A stretch of DNA of 64,000 nucleotides, taken from positions 1 to 64,000 of the forward strand of contig NZ_LLZG01000198.1 in the NCBI RefSeq assembly GCF_001509475.1, written 5' to 3'. The translations under genes were made by a program, and so were the position numbers. Of this stretch, positions 9,357 through 16,339 are shown piece after piece (positions within the stretch are counted from its first letter, which is position 1; each line of letters starts with the position of its first letter). The DNA comes from Streptomyces regalis. GTDB taxonomy: Bacteria; Actinomycetota; Actinomycetes; Streptomycetales; Streptomycetaceae. The notes below the pieces were generated by a model. The model saw only the letters and a list, made by a program, of their open reading frames with translations. It had not been told where the DNA came from and did no database searches.

Positions 9357-9659
9357 TCAGACGATCGGGTCGTGGACGGTGACGAGCTTGGTGCCGTCCG
9401 GGAAGGTCGCCTCGACCTGGACGTCGTGGATCATCTCGGGGATGCCCTCCATGACGTCGTCCCGCGTGAGCAGCTTGCGTCCGGAGGCCATGAGCTCGGC
9501 GACCGTACGGCCGTCACGGGCGCCCTCGAGGATGTGCGACGTGATGAGGGCGACGGCCTCGGGGTGGTTCAGCTTGAGCCCGCGGGCCCGGCGCTTCTCG
9601 GCCACGTCGGCCGCCACGTGGATGAGCAGCCTCTCTTGCTCGTGCGGGGTCAGTTGCAC
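9357..9659 (-). CDS. ureA: Urease subunit gamma
   Basis: The 100-residue gamma subunit begins at GTG 9659 ([20 protein letters not shown]), preceded by GAGGTGGGAC as Shine-Dalgarno. An in-frame ATG at 9767 would add 36 residues unlike the family and run into the preceding gene, so it is not used. Conserved stretches [22 protein letters not shown] and the end [17 protein letters not shown] are present. It is the first gene of the urease operon; the promoter should lie in the 88 bases upstream, where I cannot name convincing -35/-10 boxes. Confidence 0.96.
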   Translation of the reverse strand: MQLTPHEQERLLIHVAADVAEKRRARGLKLNHPEAVALITSHILEGARDGRTVAELMASGRKLLTRDDVMEGIPEMIHDVQVEATFPDGTKLVTVHDPIV

Positions 9660-9747
9660 GTCCCACCTCACAGTCCTCGCTCCGGACCGTGCGGGGTCCG
9701 GTTGCCTCAGCCGCCGGGCAAAGTCCCTGGTGGCGTGGATCGGCAGG

Positions 9748-10398
9748 CTAGTTGGACCGAGTTTCAAGCAAGTTAACCGAGCTGTGATCCTGCACGCTCA
9801 TCAGCGCCCGTAGACCGTCCCGGAGGACCTCGACCGGCGCGGGCCCGAACAGGGCCTGCTGTGCGAGGAAGCCCATCGCGGCGGCCATCATCGTGCGGGC
9901 CACGTGGTCCGGGTTCACGTCCGACCGCATCATCCCCGCGTCCTGGTACGCCTGGACGATCCGCGTCCAGGTCTCCTGCACGGTGCCGTAGCCCTCGCGC
10001 AGGAGGGCCGCGAGCTCGTCGTTGCGGAGCGTCTCCGTCCACACCTGGATGACCAGCCGGGGGAACGCGGGCCGCCCATCCACGGTCACGGACTCCTTGG
10101 TGGCGAGGACGCGACTCATGACCGACGACACCAGGAGGTCCGGAGGCGGGGGCGGGCTGTTGCGGGTCGCCTCCTCGAAGCCCTCGCGGACCTGGCCGAG
10201 CACTTCGCCGACGATCGCGACGATGAGCTCCTCCTTGCCGCTGAAGTAGCGGTACACGGCCCCGGCCGACAGGTCGACCTCCTTCAGCACGTCCTGCATG
10301 GACGTGGCGTGGAACCCGTTGCGGGCGAAGCAGCGGGCGGCGCCGTCGAGGATCTGCCGGCGGCGGGCGTCGAGGTGTGCCTGGGATACGCGGGCCAT
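9748..10398 (-). CDS. TetR-family transcriptional repressor
   Basis: The 216-residue protein has a TetR N-terminal helix-turn-helix: [20 protein letters not shown], then [20 protein letters not shown] and GKEELI. The C-terminal ligand domain is helical and not assignable to a ligand. The start is taken as ATG 10398 ([10 protein letters not shown]); an upstream ATG at 10443 would add 15 unrelated residues and cover one of two repeated sites. No strong Shine-Dalgarno precedes it, so the message may be leaderless. It is divergent from a membrane protein at 10512, and the shared promoter region has two near-identical 20-base sequences. The natural reading is that it represses itself and the membrane protein. 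It may or may not influence the urease operon just downstream. Confidence 0.92.
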   Translation of the reverse strand: MARVSQAHLDARRRQILDGAARCFARNGFHATSMQDVLKEVDLSAGAVYRYFSGKEELIVAIVGEVLGQVREGFEEATRNSPPPPPDLLVSSVMSRVLATKESVTVDGRPAFPRLVIQVWTETLRNDELAALLREGYGTVQETWTRIVQAYQDAGMMRSDVNPDHVARTMMAAAMGFLAQQALFGPAPVEVLRDGLRALMSVQDHSSVNLLETRSN

Positions 10399-10408
10399 GG
10401 CAACAAAG

Positions 10409-10487
10409 TAAAACGAACATTCCTTCTTGACAAGGAGCCGCATGCGCGGGACGGTGGCGACACATCTAAAACGAACGATCCTTCTTT
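10409..10487. promoter_or_regulatory. Two 20-base direct repeats, candidate TetR operators
   Basis: TAAAACGAACATTCCTTCTT (10409-10428) and TAAAACGAACGATCCTTCTT (10467-10486) agree at 18 of 20 positions and are spaced 58 bases start to start. One lies next to the TetR start and the other just ahead of the membrane-protein gene. This placement fits an operator pair controlling both divergent promoters. They are markedly AT-richer than the surroundings. Confidence 0.7.
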
Positions 10488-10511
10488 TTAACCGGCCCTC
10501 AGGGAGTTCCC

Positions 10512-11495
10512 ATGTCCACCCGCCGCCTGATCGCGGTCGTCGTCCTCGTCCCCGCCCTCGCCGCCCTCGCCCTGTGGGCCTTCACCTGGCCCGCCGCCCG
10601 CACGGCCCCCCGCGACCTGCCGCTCGGCGTGACAGGTCCGGCCGCCGCCACGGCCCAGGTGGAGAAGCAGCTGAGCCGGCACGAGGGCGCGTTCGAGATC
10701 CACCGCTACGCCGACGAGGCCGCTGCCCGGGACGCCATCGAGGACCGGACCGTATACGGCGCGATCGTCGTCACCGCCCAGGGCCCCGAACTGCTGACCG
10801 CGTCGGCGGCGAGCCCGGTCGTCGCCCAGACGCTCCAGCAGGCGGTGGCGCAGCAGGCGGCGGCCACCGGCAGCCAGGTCAGGACGGTCGACGTCGTGCC
10901 CGCCCCCGAGAAGGACCCGCGCGGCGCGGCCCTGACCTCGAGCGTGCTGCCGCTGGCGCTCGCCGGCATGGCGGCGGGCATGATGGTGACCCTGCTCGGA
11001 CTGCGCGGCCTGCGCGCCGTGACCGCCCTGATCGGCGCCGCCGCCCTGGTCGGCCTGGCCGCGGCCGCGGTCGCGCACAGCTGGCTGGGGGTCCTCACCG
11101 GCGACTGGTGGGCCGAGGCAGGGGTACTGGGCCTGGCGACCCTGGCCGTGAGCGGTGGCGTGGCGGGACTGGCCGCCCTCATGGGCCCCGCCGGGGGCGG
11201 GATCGTGGCGGCCGTGGTGATGCTGTTCGGCAACCCCTTCTCCGGCGCCTCCTCGGCACCCCAGTTGCTGCCCGAGCCGGCGGGCGCGATCGGCCAGTGG
11301 CTGCCGCCGGGCGCGGGCGCCACCCTGCTGCGCTCCGTGTCGTACTTCGACGGCGCGGCGGCGACGGGCCCGGCCCTGACGCTGACCTGGTGGGCGGCGC
11401 TGGGCCTGGGAGCCGTACTGCTCGGGAGCGTGCTCAAGGCACGCCCGAAGGCCGATGAGCCCGCGCCCGAGAGGGAACTGGCCACCCTCGGCTGA
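10512..11495 (+). CDS. Multi-pass membrane protein resembling ABC-2/Pip-YhgE-type permeases
   Basis: The 327-residue protein starts at ATG 10512 behind GGGAG. A transmembrane helix spans residues 5-27. An external domain (about 30-140) follows, and then a block of about four hydrophobic helices begins near 142, with one more near 290-310. This arrangement of one helix, a soluble domain and a C-terminal helix block is that of Pip/YhgE-like and ABC-2 permease proteins. The external part contains RYADEAAARDAIEDRTVYGAIV, which resembles the conserved external region of that group. There is no ATPase partner nearby. The divergent TetR gene and its paired operator-like sites suggest an inducible export or envelope-stress function, but the substrate cannot be read from sequence. 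A strong terminator follows the stop. Confidence 0.75.
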   Translation: MSTRRLIAVVVLVPALAALALWAFTWPAARTAPRDLPLGVTGPAAATAQVEKQLSRHEGAFEIHRYADEAAARDAIEDRTVYGAIVVTAQGPELLTASAASPVVAQTLQQAVAQQAAATGSQVRTVDVVPAPEKDPRGAALTSSVLPLALAGMAAGMMVTLLGLRGLRAVTALIGAAALVGLAAAAVAHSWLGVLTGDWWAEAGVLGLATLAVSGGVAGLAALMGPAGGGIVAAVVMLFGNPFSGASSAPQLLPEPAGAIGQWLPPGAGATLLRSVSYFDGAAATGPALTLTWWAALGLGAVLLGSVLKARPKADEPAPERELATLG

Positions 11496-11514
11496 CCCCC
11501 GGCCCTACCGAAAC

Positions 11515-11559
11515 GACCGTGCACCCCCGCTGCAGCGGACGGGGGGCACGGTCTTTTTT
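11515..11559 (+). terminator. Rho-independent terminator
   Basis: GACCGTGC (11515-11522) pairs with GCACGGTC (11546-11553), enclosing a C-rich/G-rich inner stem, and a run of T follows immediately (11554-11559). It is the only canonical T-tailed terminator I noticed in the window, and ends the membrane-protein transcript. Confidence 0.9.
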
Positions 11560-11584
11560 CGTCTCCGGAAGTGCGAAAGCCGCC

Positions 11585-11872
11585 TTACGAGGGACCCGCC
11601 CCCCGATGCTCGGCCGCGATTCCGAACCGCTGCCGTTCGCGGGGAGCGGACGCCACTTCGCGGACGCTGGAGACAGCGCTGACGACCTGCTCCTCGGCGA
11701 GCTCTACCGGCTCCCCGAGCTTCTGAAGTCGTTCGAGGTCAGAGGCGGAGACAAGGGCGACGAGGGGCTTTCCGTGGCGCGTCACGACGACGCGTTCACC
11801 GCCGTACACCACGCGATTGATCAGATCGGCGAGCTCAGCCCTGGCTTGCGTCACCGGAATCTCGTAGGACAT
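11585..11872 (-). CDS. Phd/YefM-family antitoxin, no toxin partner beside it
   Basis: The 95-residue protein has the Phd/YefM fold signature: MSYEIPVTQARAELADLINR, then GGERVVVTRHGKPLVALVS and DLERLQKL. In two-component modules this N-terminal part dimerises and binds the operator while the C-terminus neutralises a RelE/YoeB or Doc toxin. The start is ATG 11872; a GTG at 11881 would add three residues. The toxin gene normally follows directly, but here the stop is about 30 bases from a terminator belonging to the opposite strand, so the antitoxin is orphaned. The last 25 residues (ASAPRERQRFGIAAEHRGAGPS) look like frayed sequence. An inverted repeat of the YefM operator type lies 18 bases upstream, in the region shared with the divergent clpP gene. 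Confidence 0.88.
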   Translation of the reverse strand: MSYEIPVTQARAELADLINRVVYGGERVVVTRHGKPLVALVSASDLERLQKLGEPVELAEEQVVSAVSSVREVASAPRERQRFGIAAEHRGAGPS

Positions 11873-11889
11873 GCTCCCCACATTACGTC

Positions 11890-11906
11890 ATGTACGTCCT
11901 GTACAT
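11890..11906. promoter_or_regulatory. Inverted repeat ATGTAC-N5-GTACAT, candidate YefM-type operator
   Basis: The perfect six-base arms sit between the antitoxin and clpP genes. A looser TGTA/TACA pair overlaps it (about 11900-11914). The TGTAC/GTACA core is the kind of sequence known to be bound by YefM in Escherichia coli, so autoregulation is likely and control of clpP is possible. Confidence 0.65.
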
Positions 11907-11940
11907 TTTTTACAGACACCCCGGCAAGGGAGCGTGAGCC

Positions 11941-12576
11941 ATGACCCGACCGACCGCCCGCCATGTGCTGCCCGAGTTCACCGAGCGCACGAGTTTCGGC
12001 ACCAGGACGCAGGACCCGTACTCGAAGCTGCTGGAGGAGCGGATCGTCTTCCTCGGCACGCAGGTCGACGAGATCTCGGCGAACGACGTGATGGCGCAGT
12101 TCATGTACCTGGAGCACAAGGACCCCGACCGGGACATCTCGCTCTACATCAACTCGCCCGGCGGCTCGTTCAGCGCCATGACGGCCATCTACGACACGAT
12201 GCAGTACGTCACCTGTGACGTGGAGACGATCTGCCTGGGCCAGGCCGGGTCGGCCGCCGCGGTGCTGCTGGGCGCGGGGACCGCGGGGAAGCGATTCGCG
12301 CTGCCGGGGGCCCGGATGGTGATCCATCAGCCGGGGCTGCCCGAGCCGATCGAGGGCCAGGCGAGCGATCTGGCCATCCAGGCCGACGAACTGACGCGCG
12401 TTCGGACCCGTCTGGAGGAGCTGCTCGCCCGGCACACCGGGCGCAGCCGCGAGCAGGTGACCGAGGACATCGAGCGGGACAAGATCCTGACCGCCCAAGA
12501 GGCGGTGGAATACGGGCTGGTGGACCGGATCATCCCCAGCCGCAAGGCCACCCTCGCCCCGCCGACGGGGCGGTGA
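11941..12576 (+). CDS. clpP: ClpP-family serine peptidase paralogue
   Basis: The 211-residue protein is a ClpP peptidase subunit, which forms a barrel that degrades proteins fed to it by Clp ATPases. The catalytic serine is in [11 protein letters not shown], the histidine in ARMVIHQPG, and the aspartate in the VTEDIERD region. The oligomer motif [12 protein letters not shown] is intact. The serine region is GQAGS rather than the more common GQAAS, typical of accessory Streptomyces ClpP paralogues rather than the essential pair. There is no adjacent second clpP or Clp ATPase gene. A 102-residue hypothetical gene follows after only seven bases and is probably co-transcribed. It faces away from the orphan antitoxin, with 68 bases between them; stress-linked regulation through that region is an inference. 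Confidence 0.93.
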   Translation: MTRPTARHVLPEFTERTSFGTRTQDPYSKLLEERIVFLGTQVDEISANDVMAQFMYLEHKDPDRDISLYINSPGGSFSAMTAIYDTMQYVTCDVETICLGQAGSAAAVLLGAGTAGKRFALPGARMVIHQPGLPEPIEGQASDLAIQADELTRVRTRLEELLARHTGRSREQVTEDIERDKILTAQEAVEYGLVDRIIPSRKATLAPPTGR

Positions 12577-12583
12577 TCGGCCG

Positions 12584-12892
12584 GTGCTTCCACCCGAGTT
12601 GCCGCCCCTGCCCGCGCTGACCCGCGCGGAGGGCGAGTTGATAGACAGTTACCTCGATGTGGTGGACCTGCTCGGCCGTATCAACCCGGCACAGCACGGC
12701 GACACCTACCGCGGACTGCGCGCCGCCCAGGCGCTGGTCGGCAAGGCGACCGCACTGCGGGACGCGCTGGCGCTGATGCACCAGCGGGGCGAGAACGAGC
12801 TGCACGCCCCCACGCTGGCGCGTGCGCTGCGCGTGCTGGACGGGGAACGCCGCACGGCTCGCGTCACGGTGCCGCCGCGCTCCGACAGTTGA
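12584..12892 (+). CDS. Small conserved-looking hypothetical protein in operon with clpP
   Basis: I do not recognise this 102-residue protein. It starts at GTG 12584, seven bases after the clpP stop, and ends just before a strong hairpin, so it forms a two-gene unit with clpP. It is mostly helical by composition, without Cys or transmembrane segments. A central region carries YLDVVDLLGRINPAQHGDTY and a later helix LRDALALMHQRGENEL. The codon pattern has the strong third-position GC of real Streptomyces genes. It could be an adaptor or assembly factor for this ClpP paralogue, but that rests on position only. Confidence 0.7.
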   Translation: MLPPELPPLPALTRAEGELIDSYLDVVDLLGRINPAQHGDTYRGLRAAQALVGKATALRDALALMHQRGENELHAPTLARALRVLDGERRTARVTVPPRSDS

Positions 12893-12909
12893 CGACCCGT
12901 ACAGACCGG

Positions 12910-12946
12910 TTCCGGACGCCCCGGCCCGCTGACGAGGCGTCCGGAA
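12910..12946. terminator. Perfect 11-bp hairpin after the clpP operon
   Basis: TTCCGGACGCC (12910-12920) and GGCGTCCGGAA (12936-12946) are exact complements with a 15-base loop, starting 17 bases after the hypothetical gene's stop. No T-run follows. Confidence 0.75.
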
Positions 12947-13230
12947 GGGAGCTGAAACCGACCAAAAGGCGTACCCCCTTTCGGCGTATTAACCTGTCCA
13001 ATTGCGCACCCTCCAAGGTTGCGCAACAGGCATGGCCACAAGGCGGAATGGGACGCTCCATCGCTGGTCCGGGGCTCGCCGGGCACCTGGACACCCAGTC
13101 GGACAAGGGGGTGTCCACCCGAACGGGCGAGTGGTGAGTAACACCACAAATCCCCGGTTCCGTTGGTTATTTCGTTCATTCGTGCGTCAAGATCCCTGTC
13201 TGACGACAAGCCCCCGCCACAACGGCGGGG
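12947..13230. other. Non-coding stretch before the riboswitch, with two small inverted repeats
   Basis: I see no credible gene. TTGCGCA (13002-13008) and TGCGCAA (13020-13026) form an inverted repeat with an 11-base spacer, possibly an operator. CCCCGCC (13212-13218) and GGCGGGG (13224-13230) form a small hairpin just ahead of the riboswitch. The moderately AT-rich segment near 13140-13190 is the most likely place for the promoter of the cell-wall hydrolase transcript. Confidence 0.5.
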
Positions 13231-13440
13231 CGATCCGGGCGGACGCCGAGTCCTGCCGCCGCCCGGATGACCGGTCGACAGGAGTGGATCGGCAGGAGTG
13301 GAGGACCCAAGCAAGACGGGTCGCCGGAGCGGACGTTCGTTCGATCCGAGCAACCCTTGGGGTGAAGCCGTGGCAACGCGGCCGGGCAACTTCGCCAGCC
13401 CGAATCCGACAGGTCATCCTTCACAGGCGGCTGACGAAGG
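13231..13440 (+). promoter_or_regulatory. ydaO-yuaA class c-di-AMP riboswitch
   Basis: The untranslated leader of the NlpC/P60 gene carries the hallmark pieces of the ydaO riboswitch in order. These are a CCGAGTCCTGCCGCC 5' segment (about 13246-13260), GGACCCAA (about 13313), GGGGTGAAGCCG (13359-13370), GCCGGGCAAC (13381-13390), CCGAATCCGACAG (13400-13412), and the closing CAGGCGG (about 13423-13430). This class binds cyclic di-AMP and turns off cell-wall hydrolase and osmolyte genes; in Streptomyces it precedes rpfA and NlpC/P60 genes. The end lies only a few bases ahead of the ribosome binding site, so it may act by termination or by blocking translation. Exact borders are approximate. Confidence 0.85.
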
Positions 13441-13447
13441 GTTGCGC

Positions 13448-13921
13448 ATGACTGCGCTCAATCGTGTCCCGTCGCTCATGGTCCGGGCCAGTACGGCCTC
13501 GGCCCTCACCATCGCCGCAGTGGGCGGCTCGATCGTCGCGCCCGGCTTCGCCCCCGAGGCAGAGGCAGCCACACCGGCGACGAAGGCACTTCAGGTCGCG
13601 GCCTCCAAGAAGGGCTCGCCGTACAGGTGGGGCGCCACGGGCCCGCACCGGTTCGACTGCTCCGGGCTCACGCTGTATTCGTACAAAAAAGCGGGCAAGA
13701 AGCTGCCCCGTACGGCGGCCCAGCAGTACAACAAGACCCGCCACATCTCCGCCGGCAACCGCAAGGCCGGAGACCTGGTGTTCTTCCACTCGGGGTCGAA
13801 CGTCTACCACGTCGGCATCTACGCCGGGAAGGGAAAGATCTGGCACTCCCCCAAGAGCGGGGACGTCGTGCGGCTGCAGAAGATCTGGACCAGGAGCGTC
13901 TGGTACGGCCGGGTCAAGTGA
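13448..13921 (+). CDS. Secreted NlpC/P60 peptidoglycan endopeptidase
   Basis: The 157-residue protein is a minimal secreted NlpC/P60 hydrolase that cuts peptide stems in peptidoglycan. The start is ATG 13448 (MTALNRVPSLMVRAS), with GAAGG ahead; longer in-frame starts lie inside the riboswitch. A signal peptide runs through the hydrophobic stretch ALTIAAVGGSIVAPGF and ends near AEAA. The catalytic cysteine is in RFDCSGLT near residue 70, the histidine in VYHVGIYAGKG near 121, and a third polar residue follows in IWHSPKSGD. There is no binding domain such as LysM. The c-di-AMP riboswitch in its leader suggests that it is turned down when c-di-AMP is high, linking wall cleavage to turgor and germination. 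Confidence 0.93.
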   Translation: MTALNRVPSLMVRASTASALTIAAVGGSIVAPGFAPEAEAATPATKALQVAASKKGSPYRWGATGPHRFDCSGLTLYSYKKAGKKLPRTAAQQYNKTRHISAGNRKAGDLVFFHSGSNVYHVGIYAGKGKIWHSPKSGDVVRLQKIWTRSVWYGRVK

Positions 13922-13931
13922 CCTCCCCGGA

Positions 13932-13965
13932 GGCGGTGACGGCTGTCTGACGCGCCGTCACCGCC
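13932..13965. terminator. Perfect 11-bp hairpin after the NlpC/P60 gene
   Basis: GGCGGTGACGG (13932-13942) and CCGTCACCGCC (13955-13965) pair exactly around a 12-base loop, 10 bases after the stop. It lies between convergent genes and may serve both strands. Confidence 0.8.
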
Positions 13966-14005
13966 CCCGGGGCCCCGGACTGAGGGCGGGGTGCCGGAAA
14001 GGCTC

Positions 14006-14620
14006 TCAGACGGCGAGCAGCGGCCCGGCGAGGAGTGCCGCGCCGAAGGCCGTCAGCGCGGCGCCGGTGACGGTCGTGACGGCCCGGGCGGCGCGCGGCC
14101 GGCGCAGCCACCTGCCGAGCCGGTCCACCAGCAGGGCGACCACCTGGAACCACACCAGGGCGATCGCGAGCACGATCAGGGCGAGCAGCAGTGTCCGGGG
14201 CAGTGCCGGAGCGCCCGCGGGCACGAACTGAGGCAGCACGCTGAGGAACGTGAGGGACGCCTTCGGGTTGAGGGCGTTGGTGACGAAGCCCTGCCGCAGC
14301 GGTCGCGCGGTGGAAACCTCGCGCTCGTCCATCACGTCGGTGCGCCGCTGCCGTAGCGTCTGGACGCCCAGATAGAGCACATAGACACCGCCCACCACTT
14401 GGAGCGCGCGAAACAGCGCCGGTACGGCGGTCAGGACCGCGGCGACTCCCACCACCGCCAGCGCCACATGGACCAGCAGCCCGGCCCCGATCCCGAGCGC
14501 GCAGGCGATGCCGGCCCGGCGGGAGACGAGGGCGTTGCGTACGACGACGGTGAAGTCGGCCCCGGGCATGGCGATCAGGCCGGCGGAGACCCCGGTGAAG
14601 GCGATGAGCTGAGCGTCCAT
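14006..14620 (-). CDS. LysE/RhtB-family amino acid exporter
   Basis: The 204-residue protein is a six-helix LysE/RhtB translocator that exports amino acids or related compounds. It starts at ATG 14620 (MDAQLIAFTGVSAGLIAMPGAD), and the GLIAMPGADFTVVVRNAL segment is the family's characteristic first loop. The motif FVTNALNPKASLTFLSVLPQFV is the second hallmark. Hydrophobic helices follow to the C-terminus. A longer open frame upstream on this strand lies inside the divergent regulator and is not real. It is divergent from a LysR regulator with a LysR-type box between them, the classic arrangement for an exporter induced by its substrate. Confidence 0.93.
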   Translation of the reverse strand: MDAQLIAFTGVSAGLIAMPGADFTVVVRNALVSRRAGIACALGIGAGLLVHVALAVVGVAAVLTAVPALFRALQVVGGVYVLYLGVQTLRQRRTDVMDEREVSTARPLRQGFVTNALNPKASLTFLSVLPQFVPAGAPALPRTLLLALIVLAIALVWFQVVALLVDRLGRWLRRPRAARAVTTVTGAALTAFGAALLAGPLLAV

Positions 14621-14676
14621 GCGGCCAGCCTGCCGCGCGGAAGCCTTCAGCAGGTATGTCGAATATCCTGGGGAGT

Positions 14677-14695
14677 CCTTAAGCAATGCTTTAGG
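14677..14695. promoter_or_regulatory. LysR-type inverted repeat CCTTAAGC-N3-GCTTTAGG
   Basis: The arms match except for one base and are AT-richer than the surroundings. The site lies between the divergent exporter and LysR genes, 49 bases from the regulator start, as expected for a T-N11-A-like LysR recognition site. Confidence 0.7.
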
Positions 14696-14743
14696 CAGCG
14701 CCGCCGCCCTGCCGCTCGGCGCCTCGCTCGAAGGGACCCCGCC

Positions 14744-15664
14744 ATGTACGACCCGACCCGCCTCGCCGCCCTGGTGGCGGTCGCCGAGGCGGGTTCGATC
14801 ACCCGGGCCGCCGAGCGGCTCGGCTACACCACGCCCGCGCTCTCCCAGCAGCTGGCCAAGCTGGAGCGCGAGGCGGGCACCGCCCTTCTGGTACGGCACC
14901 ACCGCGGGGCGCGGCTGACGGGTGCGGGCGAGTTGCTGGTGGCCCGGGCGCGACGGGTGCTGGACGAACTCGACCGGGCCCGGCATGAACTGGCCCGGCT
15001 GACCGGCCTGTCGGGCGGGACCCTCCGGCTCGGCACCTTCCAGACCGCGGGCATCCATCTGCTGCCCCCGGCCCTCAGCGCCTTCCACCGGGCGCATCCG
15101 GATGTGGAGCTGACGGTCGCCGACTACGAACCGTCGGCCGGCGTCGCCGCCGTGGCGGCCGGTGAGGTCGATCTGGCGCTGACGCACGCCTACGCACCCG
15201 GCGATCCGGTCCCCCTGCCGTCCTCCGTCGGCATCGAGCCGATCCTGGTCGAGGAACTGGTCCTGGTGTCCGCTCCGGGCCACGTCCTCACCAGCGGCGC
15301 CGCACGGCTGCCGCTGGCCGAGCTCGCCGGGCAACCCCTGATCAGCATGGCGCCGGACGCTCCGGCCCGGCGGGCGGTCGAGGCGGTGCTGGCCGGGGCC
15401 GGCGCCACGCCCTCGGTACGGGTCCCGACGCCGGGGTACCTCCTGGTGTGCGCGCTGGCCAGTGCGGGGCTGGGGGTCGCGGTCGTACCGGAGATGGTGG
15501 CGCGCACGTCGGTCACTCCGGTCGGGGTGCGGGCGCTGGAGGGCGGCGAGCTGCGCCGTACGATCTCGGTCGCTTTCCGAAGTGACGAGGTGGCTCCCGC
15601 GGCGGACGCTTTCCGGGCGCTGCTGCGCGGCACGTTCGGACGCGCAGGGCAGCCGCACCCCTGA
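14744..15664 (+). CDS. LysR-family transcriptional regulator
   Basis: The 306-residue protein starts at ATG 14744 (MYDPTRLAALVAVAEAGSIT), behind AAGGGA. The winged helix-turn-helix occupies residues 3-60: SITRAAERLGYTTPALSQQLAKLE is the LysR recognition helix. The periplasmic-binding-like effector domain fills the rest (about 90-290). It faces away from a LysE-type exporter and most likely activates it in response to an exported metabolite, while repressing itself. The stop is four bases from the end of the convergent ATPase gene. Confidence 0.94.
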   Translation: MYDPTRLAALVAVAEAGSITRAAERLGYTTPALSQQLAKLEREAGTALLVRHHRGARLTGAGELLVARARRVLDELDRARHELARLTGLSGGTLRLGTFQTAGIHLLPPALSAFHRAHPDVELTVADYEPSAGVAAVAAGEVDLALTHAYAPGDPVPLPSSVGIEPILVEELVLVSAPGHVLTSGAARLPLAELAGQPLISMAPDAPARRAVEAVLAGAGATPSVRVPTPGYLLVCALASAGLGVAVVPEMVARTSVTPVGVRALEGGELRRTISVAFRSDEVAPAADAFRALLRGTFGRAGQPHP

Positions 15665-15667
15665 GGG

Positions 15668-16126
15668 TCATGGTTCCTGCTGTCCCGCAGCCGGCACCGG
15701 TTCCGCGGCCGCGGTCCACGGCAGTTCGATGGAGACGGTCTTGCCGCCCTCGCGGGTCGGCCGCACCCTCAGCTTGCCGCCGCACTCCGCGGTCAGCCAG
15801 CGGATGATGACCAGGCCGCGGCCGTTGTCCTGCTGGACGGCGGCCGGCAGCCGCTTGGGGAACCGCGGATGGCTGTCGGTGACTCCGATGCGCAGGTGTT
15901 CGTCACGGTCGAGCTCGAGGTCCACCGTGAAGGTGGGTGACTGCCCGAGGGTGTGCTGTACGGCGTTGGTGGTGAGTTCGGAGACGATCAGCCGGATGGT
16001 GTCGGCCGCCTCCGTGTCCGGTGGCAGTCCCCACTCCGCGAGGGTGGTGACCACATAGGTCCGGGCCGCGGAGACCGAGGCGGGATCGCTCGGCAGAGTG
16101 ACGGATGCTTCCAGGTGATCTGCCAT
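15668..16126 (-). CDS. RsbW-like ATP-binding protein (anti-sigma-type GHKL ATPase)
   Basis: The 152-residue protein is a stand-alone GHKL ATPase of the RsbW/SpoIIAB type. The N-box is in IRLIVSELTTNAVQHT and the G-box is NGRGLVIIRWL. The start is ATG 16126 (MADHLEASVTLPSD); a GGGA about 13 bases upstream is only a fair Shine-Dalgarno. Such proteins can phosphorylate anti-anti-sigma factors and hold sigma factors. Here it is divergent from an XRE regulator and a DUF397 protein, a set repeated many times in Streptomyces at whiJ/abaA-like loci that influence development. Its partner is therefore more likely a product of the neighbouring genes than a free sigma factor; this is inference. Confidence 0.88.
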   Translation of the reverse strand: MADHLEASVTLPSDPASVSAARTYVVTTLAEWGLPPDTEAADTIRLIVSELTTNAVQHTLGQSPTFTVDLELDRDEHLRIGVTDSHPRFPKRLPAAVQQDNGRGLVIIRWLTAECGGKLRVRPTREGGKTVSIELPWTAAAEPVPAAGQQEP

Positions 16127-16252
16127 GGCGACGTCGTCCCTTTCCCAACGGGACCGCAGTCCGACACGGAGCGGATGGTTCGAGTACGGTCCCGGACTGG
16201 TGCTTCGTCGCCAGACTGCCATTACCAGGGCCGTCAGGGTGCCGATCCACCG

Positions 16253-16268
16253 AGATATGCATATATCT
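16253..16268. promoter_or_regulatory. AT-rich inverted repeat AGATAT-N4-ATATCT
   Basis: The perfect six-base arms are strikingly AT-rich for this genome. The site lies between the ATPase and XRE genes, about 70 bases ahead of the XRE start. It is a good candidate operator or promoter element shared by the two divergent units. Confidence 0.55.
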
Positions 16269-16339
16269 GTCGCTCGAAGCGGTGAACTCTGCGACGGCAG
16301 ACCGTATTTGGGCGGCTCGGTTGGAGTAAGGAGTTTCCC

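Noticed and set aside
9660..9747. Promoter of the urease operon
   Set aside because: Several weak -35/-10 choices, none with good spacing.
7290..9813. Long open frames antisense to ureC and ureB
   Set aside because: Caused by third-position GC bias; ureC is unmistakable.
14621..15658. Upstream extension of the LysE gene
   Set aside because: Antisense to the LysR gene, no conserved features.
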